5,006 bases of DNA from Verrucomicrobiota bacterium (GTDB lineage Bacteria > Verrucomicrobiota > Verrucomicrobiia > Opitutales > UBA953), in contig RFQN01000122.1 of the NCBI GenBank assembly GCA_009924965.1, positions 1 to 5,006 of the forward strand, read 5' to 3'. Both the position numbers and the translations under genes were made by a program. The notes under the pieces were generated by a model, which was not told where the DNA came from, did not search any database, and worked only from the letters and a program-made list of their open reading frames with translations. Positions 1 through 5,006 of the stretch are shown one piece after another. The stretch's first letter is position 1. Each line of letters begins with the position of its first letter.

Positions 1-510
1 GGGGGCCAACTGCCAGACGCCATCGCCACCGGCGGAGTAGCCAAGGAGGTAGACCTTGGCGGGGTTCACGCCACGCACGGCGACGAAGTCGTCGATCAAC
101 CGGGCGAACATCCCGTCGATGTGGCCTTCATGCCAGAGGTTCCAGGTGTTGGTCGGCGCGCGCGGCGCCACGACGATGCCTTCGGCCGGAGCATAAAGGC
201 GGATCTGGTTCTTCCACTGCTGGTCGTTGACCGCCGCGGGCGCCCCGCCGCCGCCATGCATCGAAATCCACAGGCTACGCTGCCCCTCAGGCGCGAGGTT
301 GAACTCCTTCTCGAGCCAGCGGAGGGATTTGTCACCGACCTTCAGCTCCTTGGCGGCGACCTCGGCGGCCCGCTCTTTCTTCAGTTCCGCGAGGCGCTCG
401 GCGGCACCGGCCGCGACGGCGGCTTCCGCTTGGGCGCGAGTAAGGCCGTCCGCCGCAGGCAGGAAGCAGGCCGTGAACAGCAGCAGCAAGGGGTACGACA
501 GGCGACGCAT
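1..510 (-). CDS. Secreted alpha/beta hydrolase (esterase/depolymerase-like), 3' end off the window
   Basis: The minus-strand frame from the ATG at 510-508 stays open to base 1, giving 170 residues. The N-terminus reads MRRLSYPLLLLFTACFLPAA: a basic start, then a hydrophobic core, so the protein is exported. LFTAC resembles a lipobox with Phe at -3, so it could be a lipoprotein or an ordinary Sec substrate. Residues about 23-65 are Ala/Glu/Lys-rich and probably helical. MHGGGG at 84-89 is the usual strand plus oxyanion-hole motif, and LLGYSAGGDGVWQLA carries the nucleophile elbow with Ser159 as the likely catalytic serine. The acid and His of the triad should lie beyond the left edge. The pattern recalls esterases of the PHB-depolymerase/dienelactone-hydrolase type; the substrate cannot be read from this part. 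It is divergent from the S9 peptidase gene. No strong Shine-Dalgarno precedes the start, which was chosen because the signal peptide begins there. Confidence 0.86.
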   Translation of the reverse strand, partial: MRRLSYPLLLLFTACFLPAADGLTRAQAEAAVAAGAAERLAELKKERAAEVAAKELKVGDKSLRWLEKEFNLAPEGQRSLWISMHGGGGAPAAVNDQQWKNQIRLYAPAEGIVVAPRAPTNTWNLWHEGHIDGMFARLIDDFVAVRGVNPAKVYLLGYSAGGDGVWQLAP

Positions 511-596
511 GGGCTTACCGTGACGGGGAAGGCGGACGGAGGCGAGCCATCTTCGGCATCGACCCACGCAGCGTCATACTATTTATATGACAAATC
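511..596. promoter_or_regulatory. Divergent intergenic region with A/T-rich putative promoter island
   Basis: These 86 bases separate two genes transcribed away from each other, so promoters for both may lie here. Most of the region is GC-rich, but about 575-595 is sharply A/T-rich. Read on the minus strand it contains TATAAA (587-582), a good -10 match that would give the hydrolase mRNA a leader of roughly 65 bases. Read on the plus strand, TACTAT (577-582) or TTATAT (583-588) are weaker -10 candidates, which would start the peptidase mRNA within about ten bases of its ATG. No clear -35 hexamer is seen at standard spacing on either strand. The base skew is visible; the promoter role is inferred. 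Confidence 0.4.
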
Positions 597-2522
597 ATGG
601 TCCGCCCCGCCCTGCTCAGCCTGCTGCTCCTGCTGGCCGCCTGCCAGACCGCGCCGCAACATCCGGCCAACCTCGTCGTCGAAGGCGTCCCCGCCATCCC
701 CGCCGAACTCAAGGCCGAGCTGGAGCCGTACGCCAACCTCGGTGGCGCCGGTTTCCGCGGCTGGGCCACCACCCGGCGCGCCATCCTCGTGACCACGCGC
801 ATCGGCGACGCGACCCACCTGCATGCGATGGCCGCACCCCTGGCCAAACGCGTCCCGCTGACCAAGGGGCCCGACACCGTGCGCAGCGGCGCGTTTCAGC
901 CGAAGGGCACCTTATTCCTCTATTCAGTGGACAAAGGCGGCGACGAGAACTTCCAGCTTTGGCTGACGGACGCCGCCAAGCCCGAGCTCGCACCCATCCG
1001 GTTGACGGACGGTAAGTCGCGCAACACGGAGGCAAGGTGGTCGAAGGACGGGGCGCTGATCGCGTATTGTTCGAACCGCCGCAACGGCAAGGACAGCGAC
1101 ATCCTGATCGCCGACGTGCGCACGCCGGGAGCACCGCGCGAACTCGTCCAGTTGGATGCGTCGGGCTGGGCGCCGGTCGATTGGACCGCCGACGGCAAGT
1201 TCCTGCTCGTGCGCCAAAGCCTCGGCAACGCCGCCTCCCGCCTCTGGACCATCGAGGTCGCCACCGGCAAGCGCACCTTGGTCAGCCCCAAGGGCGTCAC
1301 CTGCCTCTACCAGCAAAGCGTCTTCGCGGAAGGCGACCGCGCCATCTACGCCTTGACCAACCATGGCTCGGACTTCCTTTCCGTGATGCGCCTCGACGTG
1401 GCCACCGGGAAGCTCTCGCTGCTGGTGCCGGACCCGAAATGGGACGCCGAAGAGCTCGCGGTATCCTCCGACGGCAAGCGCCTGGCCTTCGCCGTGAACG
1501 TGGAAGGCTTCTCGCAACTGCGTTGCTGGGACCTGGAATCCGGCAAGGAACTCCCGGCCCCCGCGCTCAAGCCGGGCGTCCTGAGCAACCTCGCATGGCG
1601 CACGGACAGCCATGAGCTCGGCTTCACCCTGAACAGCGAAGACTCGCCCAGCGACGCCTGGTCGCTCGACCTCGACGGCGGGGCGCTCACGCGTTGGACC
1701 AACCGGACCGCCAAGCCCAAGAAAGACATCCCCGTCCTCCAGCCGGAAGTCGTGCGCACGCCGAGCTTCGATGGCGTGAGCATCCCCTCCTTGGTCTACT
1801 ACCCCGACGCGAAGAAGTTCCCCGGGAAACGTCCGGTGCTCATGTGCTTCCACGGCGGCCCCGAAGGCCAATCGCGGCCCGGCTACCGTGGCAGCGCGCT
1901 CTACTACCTCAACGAACTCGGCGTAGCCTTGGTCTACCCGAACGTGCGCGGCTCGACCGGCTACGGGCGTACCTACCTTGGCCTCGACGACACCGTGAAG
2001 CGCGCGGATGCGGTCAAGGACGTCGGCGCCGTGCTCGACTGGGTCGCGCGGTCGGACCGCCTCGATGCCCAGCGCATCGCGGTGTACGGAGGGAGCTACG
2101 GCGGCTTCATGAGCCTGGCCTGCCTCACGAACTACCCGGAACGCTTCCGTTGCGGCATCGACAACGTCGGCATCTCCAACTTCGTGACCTTCCTGCGCGA
2201 CACCTCGGACTACCGGCGCGGCAACCGCCGGCTCGAGTACGGCGACGAGCGCAAGCCCGAGGTCCGGGCGTTCCTCGAGCAGATCTCGCCGGCGAACCAC
2301 GCCGAGCGCATCCGGGCGCCCTTGCTCATCATCCAGGGCCGCAACGACCCGCGCGTCCCCTACACCGAAGCGGAGCGGATGCGCGACGCCATCCGCGCGC
2401 AAGGCGGCCGCGTCTGGTTCGTCATGGCGAACGACGAAGGCCACGGCTTCGCCAAGAAGTCGAACGCCGACTTCCAGTTCCAGGCCACCGCCTTGTTCCT
2501 AGGGGAGTTCCTCCTCAAGTAA
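597..2522 (+). CDS. S9-family prolyl oligopeptidase-type serine peptidase, lipoprotein
   Basis: This complete 641-residue protein is likely a dipeptidyl aminopeptidase/acylaminoacyl-peptidase-like enzyme that cleaves short peptides at the cell envelope. The start is well fixed: an in-frame TGA lies at 588-590, three codons upstream, and the ATG opens a lipoprotein signal, MVRPALLSLLLLLAAC, with Cys16 as the predicted lipidated residue. Residues about 40-370 form a beta-propeller with TolB/PD40-like strands, for example RWSKDGALIAY (147), WTADGKFLLV (196), LAVSSDGKRLAF (287) and LAWRTDSHELGF (332). The C-terminal alpha/beta-hydrolase domain has HGGPEG (419), NVRGSTGYG, and the catalytic set Ser500 (GGSYGG), Asp584 (GRNDPRVP) and His616 (EGHGF). 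All triad residues are present, and the length is normal for S9 enzymes of this type, so the protein should be active. Asp at +2 of Cys16, which would retain it in the inner membrane, is absent (Gln instead), so an outer-membrane location is possible. Exact substrate specificity is not readable. No Shine-Dalgarno is visible before the ATG. Confidence 0.95.
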   Translation: MVRPALLSLLLLLAACQTAPQHPANLVVEGVPAIPAELKAELEPYANLGGAGFRGWATTRRAILVTTRIGDATHLHAMAAPLAKRVPLTKGPDTVRSGAFQPKGTLFLYSVDKGGDENFQLWLTDAAKPELAPIRLTDGKSRNTEARWSKDGALIAYCSNRRNGKDSDILIADVRTPGAPRELVQLDASGWAPVDWTADGKFLLVRQSLGNAASRLWTIEVATGKRTLVSPKGVTCLYQQSVFAEGDRAIYALTNHGSDFLSVMRLDVATGKLSLLVPDPKWDAEELAVSSDGKRLAFAVNVEGFSQLRCWDLESGKELPAPALKPGVLSNLAWRTDSHELGFTLNSEDSPSDAWSLDLDGGALTRWTNRTAKPKKDIPVLQPEVVRTPSFDGVSIPSLVYYPDAKKFPGKRPVLMCFHGGPEGQSRPGYRGSALYYLNELGVALVYPNVRGSTGYGRTYLGLDDTVKRADAVKDVGAVLDWVARSDRLDAQRIAVYGGSYGGFMSLACLTNYPERFRCGIDNVGISNFVTFLRDTSDYRRGNRRLEYGDERKPEVRAFLEQISPANHAERIRAPLLIIQGRNDPRVPYTEAERMRDAIRAQGGRVWFVMANDEGHGFAKKSNADFQFQATALFLGEFLLK

Positions 2523-2626
2523 CCCAGGCTTTTGGTTGAAAATGGCGGCGGCGCGGCGGTTTTTCGCTCGTCCCACGGCCCGCGAGCTCTAGATTGGACA
2601 CGACGCCCCCACGTCACCCCAACTCC
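2523..2626. other. Intergenic gap between peptidase and pyrophosphatase genes
   Basis: The 104 bases hold no gene. A purine-biased GC block, GGCGGCGGCGCGGCGG (2544-2559), runs into five T residues, but it has no complementary arm, so it is not a standard hairpin terminator. GCTCG at 2566-2570 can pair with a downstream CGAGC at 2583-2587, a short stem with no following T run. TAGATT (2590-2595) matches four of six -10 positions and would give the pyrophosphatase mRNA a leader of about 25 bases, but no -35 element is correctly spaced. Whether the two plus-strand genes are co-transcribed cannot be decided. No Shine-Dalgarno sequence precedes 2627; the bases just before it are C/A-rich. Confidence 0.5.
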
Positions 2627-5006
2627 ATGAATACCCTGCATCGTTTCGCAGCGGCGCTCCTGCTGTCAGCCCCCTCGATCCTCCGCGCCGGCGAAGCCGA
2701 CCTGCGCATCCCTGACCTCGGTGCGACGTCGTTCTTCGGCGGCGCCCTCGGCGGCCACCAGATCCTCTGGCTGGGCCTCGTGGTCTGCGCGCTCGCCACG
2801 GCCTACGGCTGGTGGCAGTACCTGCAGACGCGGGCGTTACCGGTGCACCGGTCCATGGCCGCGGTCTCTGAGATCATCTGGGGCACGTGCAAGACGTACC
2901 TCTGGCAGCAAGGCAAGTTCCTCGCCGCCCTCTGGGTGCTGATCGCCGCCTGCATGATCTACTACTTCGGTGCGCTCGAGCACAAGTCAGCCGGCGACGT
3001 GGCCGTCATCCTCGCGGCCTCCGTGCTCGGTATCCTCGGCAGCTACGGGGTAGCTTGGTTCGGCATCCGCATCAACACGGTCGCCAATTCCCGCGCCGCC
3101 TTCTCGGCGCTGCGCGGCAACCCGCTCGCGACCCTGCTCATCCCGCTTAAATCAGGCATGAGCGTGGGGCTCCTGCTCGTGGCCATCGAGCTCTTCTTCA
3201 TGATCGGCATCCTGCTCTTCCTCCCCAAGGAGCTAGCCGGCCCATCCTTCATCGGCTTCGCCATCGGGGAATCGCTTGGCGCCTCGGCCCTGCGCATCTG
3301 CGGCGGCATCTTCACGAAAATCGCCGACATCGGGGCGGACCTGATGAAGATTGTCTTCAAACTGCCGGAGGACGACCCCCGCAACCCGGGCGTGATCGCC
3401 GACTGCACGGGCGACAACGCCGGCGACTCGGTGGGCCCAACCGCCGACGGCTTCGAGACCTACGGCGTGACCGGCGTGGCGCTCATCGCGTTCCTAGCCC
3501 TGGCCCTCGCCGCGAAGCCCGCCCTCTGCGCCACGCTCATCGTGTGGCTCTTTGCGATGCGCATCCTGATGGTCGTCACCTCGCTGCTCAGTTACTGGCT
3601 CAACGACGCGGTCAGCCACGCGATCTGGGGCCGCGCCCGCGACTTCAACCTCGAACAACCCCTCACGAACCTCGTCTGGATCAGTTCGCTGGTGTCCATC
3701 GCGGTGACCTACGGCGCCAGCTACCTGCTGCTGTCCAGCCAGCCGGCGGGGCTCTGGTGGGTGCTGTCCACGATCATCTCGCTTGGCACACTCGCCGGGG
3801 CACTGATCCCCGAATTCACCAAGGTCTTCACCTCGACGGAGAGCCGCCACGTCGAGGAGGTCGTCACCGCCTCCGGCAAAGGCGGCGCCTCGCTCAACAT
3901 CCTCTCGGGCCTGGTCGCGGGCAACTTCTCCGCCTTCTGGACCGGCCTCTGCATCCTAGGCCTGATGCTCGGCGCCTACCTCCTCGCGGGACACGCCGCA
4001 ATCGTGGGGCTCATGCCGGCCCAGTTCGCCTTCGCCGCGCCGATTTTCGCCTTCGGCCTCGTCGCCTTCGGGTTCCTCGGCATGGGTCCCGTCACCATCG
4101 CGGTCGACTCCTTCGGCCCCGTGACCGACAACGCGCAATCCGTCTACGAACTCTCGCAAGTCGAACGGCTGCCCGGCATCGAGGGCGAGCTCGAACGCGA
4201 CTTCGGCTTCCGCCCCGACTTCGAGGGAGCCAAGCACCAGCTTGAGAAGGGCGACGGTGCCGGCAACACGTTCAAGGCCACGGCCAAGCCCGTGCTCATC
4301 GGCACCGCCGTGGTCGGCGCCACCACGATGGTATTCGGGATCATCATGATGCTGCAGGGCCACTTCCGGGCGCTGGACCCGGCATTCAACGTGCTTGAGC
4401 GGCTTTCGCTGGTCCATCCGGAGGCCCTGATGGGCCTGCTGATGGGCGGGGCCGTCATCTACTGGTTCACCGGCGCCTCCACTCAAGCCGTCGTCACCGG
4501 GGCCTACCGCGCGGTCGTCTACATCAAGGACAACCTGCGGCTCGGCGAGGGCGCCGCCTCCGTCGAATCATCCAAGGAAGTGGTGCGCATCTGCACCGTG
4601 TACGCGCAAAAGGGCATGGTGAACATCTTTGTGGTCATCTTCTGCTTCTCGCTCGCGCTCGCCCTCTTCGACCCGTTCTTCTTCATCGGCTACCTCATCG
4701 GCATGGCGTTCTTTGGCCTGTTCCAGGCCATCTTCATGGCGAACGCGGGCGGTGCTTGGGACAACGCCAAGAAGATCGTCGAGGTAGACCTCAAGGCCAA
4801 GGGCACCGACCTCCACGCCGCGACGGTGGTGGGGGACACGGTGGGCGACCCGTTCAAGGACACCTCGTCGGTCTCGCTCAACCCGGTCATCAAGTTCACC
4901 ACGCTCTTCGGCCTGCTGGCCGTCGAGATCGCGGTCAAGATGCCGGCCGGCCCCCGCCTCCTCCTCGGCGCCGCCATCTTCGTGGTTGCGCTGGTCTTCG
5001 TGTACC
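2627..5006 (+). CDS. hppA: Membrane-bound H+-translocating pyrophosphatase, divergent K+-independent type; 3' end off the window
   Basis: This integral membrane pump hydrolyses cytoplasmic pyrophosphate and moves cations, probably H+, outward across the inner membrane. The visible 793 residues contain many hydrophobic helices and the family motifs in order: TKIADIGADL (Lys231, Asp234, Asp238), PEDDPRNPGVIAD then GDNAGD (Asp259, Asp263, Asp267), Glu277 in FETY, VDSFGPVTDN (Asp494, Asp501, Asn502), GNTFKA (546-551), GGAWDNAKK (708-716) and GDTVGDPFKDT (Asp737, Asp741, Lys744, Asp745). Lys550 in GNTFKA sits where K+-independent enzymes have Lys and K+-dependent ones Ala. Several motifs differ from canonical HppA: IADCTGDNAGDSVGPTAD replaces the usual IADNVGDNVGD..GxxAD, and an enlarged charged loop lies at about 507-545. 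This resembles the divergent Na+-regulated H+-PPase subfamily known from Chlorobium limicola and Cellulomonas fimi. The N-terminus, MNTLHRFAAALLLSAPSILRAG, looks like a signal peptide ahead of the first core helix (about 44-63). Only a short C-terminal tail should be missing. It follows the peptidase gene by 104 bases with no Shine-Dalgarno sequence. Confidence 0.96.
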   Translation, partial: MNTLHRFAAALLLSAPSILRAGEADLRIPDLGATSFFGGALGGHQILWLGLVVCALATAYGWWQYLQTRALPVHRSMAAVSEIIWGTCKTYLWQQGKFLAALWVLIAACMIYYFGALEHKSAGDVAVILAASVLGILGSYGVAWFGIRINTVANSRAAFSALRGNPLATLLIPLKSGMSVGLLLVAIELFFMIGILLFLPKELAGPSFIGFAIGESLGASALRICGGIFTKIADIGADLMKIVFKLPEDDPRNPGVIADCTGDNAGDSVGPTADGFETYGVTGVALIAFLALALAAKPALCATLIVWLFAMRILMVVTSLLSYWLNDAVSHAIWGRARDFNLEQPLTNLVWISSLVSIAVTYGASYLLLSSQPAGLWWVLSTIISLGTLAGALIPEFTKVFTSTESRHVEEVVTASGKGGASLNILSGLVAGNFSAFWTGLCILGLMLGAYLLAGHAAIVGLMPAQFAFAAPIFAFGLVAFGFLGMGPVTIAVDSFGPVTDNAQSVYELSQVERLPGIEGELERDFGFRPDFEGAKHQLEKGDGAGNTFKATAKPVLIGTAVVGATTMVFGIIMMLQGHFRALDPAFNVLERLSLVHPEALMGLLMGGAVIYWFTGASTQAVVTGAYRAVVYIKDNLRLGEGAASVESSKEVVRICTVYAQKGMVNIFVVIFCFSLALALFDPFFFIGYLIGMAFFGLFQAIFMANAGGAWDNAKKIVEVDLKAKGTDLHAATVVGDTVGDPFKDTSSVSLNPVIKFTTLFGLLAVEIAVKMPAGPRLLLGAAIFVVALVFVY

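Noticed and set aside
121..792. 223-residue plus-strand frame overlapping the left gene and the start of the peptidase
   Set aside because: It runs antisense to the alpha/beta hydrolase, across the intergenic region and into another frame of the peptidase; its product is low-complexity and matches no family I know.
587..1015. Alternative ATG at 587 for the gene after the divergent region
   Set aside because: It is in a different frame from the S9 peptidase and gives an Arg/Pro-rich product; the ATG at 597 opens the lipoprotein signal.
924..2444. 506-residue open frame on the minus strand opposite the S9 peptidase
   Set aside because: The plus-strand frame has clear S9 motifs, a lipobox and a full triad. 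The antisense product is Val/Ala/Gly/Arg-rich with no recognisable domain, as expected for a shadow frame in high-GC DNA.
2566..2587. Possible terminator stem GCTCG/CGAGC
   Set aside because: Only five base pairs with a loop of about twelve bases and no T run after it; too weak to call a terminator.
3544..4245. 233-residue plus-strand frame inside the pyrophosphatase gene
   Set aside because: It is out of frame with the clearly conserved pyrophosphatase and its product is Arg/Pro/His-rich, typical of an off-frame reading of GC-rich coding DNA.
3956..4486. 176-residue minus-strand frame opposite the pyrophosphatase
   Set aside because: It has no recognisable motif and lies over essential pyrophosphatase motifs in the other strand.

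Overview
The window holds three protein genes in GC-rich DNA: two complete-looking starts back to back and one downstream. From left to right they are a secreted alpha/beta hydrolase on the minus strand (its 3' end lies off the left edge), a complete S9-family prolyl-oligopeptidase-type lipoprotein on the plus strand, and a membrane-bound proton-pumping pyrophosphatase on the plus strand that is still open at the right edge. No RNA genes, insertion sequences, CRISPR arrays or attachment sites are visible.

Organism: the strong G/C preference at third codon positions, a lipoprotein signal, other Sec-type signals and the weak or absent Shine-Dalgarno sequences point to a Gram-negative, high-GC bacterium. 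The hydrolase type and the divergent pyrophosphatase would fit the Planctomycetota/Verrucomicrobiota group (for example Opitutae). That placement is an inference from remembered family resemblance, not a demonstrated assignment.

Layout: bases 1-510 (minus) encode the N-terminal 170 residues of the hydrolase, ending just after its GYSAGG nucleophile elbow. Bases 511-596 form a short divergent intergenic region with one A/T-rich island that could serve as promoter for both flanking genes. Bases 597-2522 (plus) encode a 641-residue S9 peptidase with a lipobox, a beta-propeller and a full Ser-Asp-His triad. Bases 2523-2626 are a 104-base gap without a convincing terminator. Bases 2627-5006 (plus) encode at least 793 residues of the pyrophosphatase.

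How they fit together: the two left genes are both exported serine hydrolases and may share a control region, suggesting a role in breakdown of peptides or esters at the cell envelope. The pyrophosphatase uses cytoplasmic pyrophosphate to energise the inner membrane and has no obvious functional link to the peptidase. The most notable item is that this pump departs from the canonical family in several motifs while keeping its catalytic aspartates and a lysine typical of K+-independent enzymes. It therefore looks like a member of the divergent H+-PPase subfamily rather than a textbook HppA. I see no entirely new system here.
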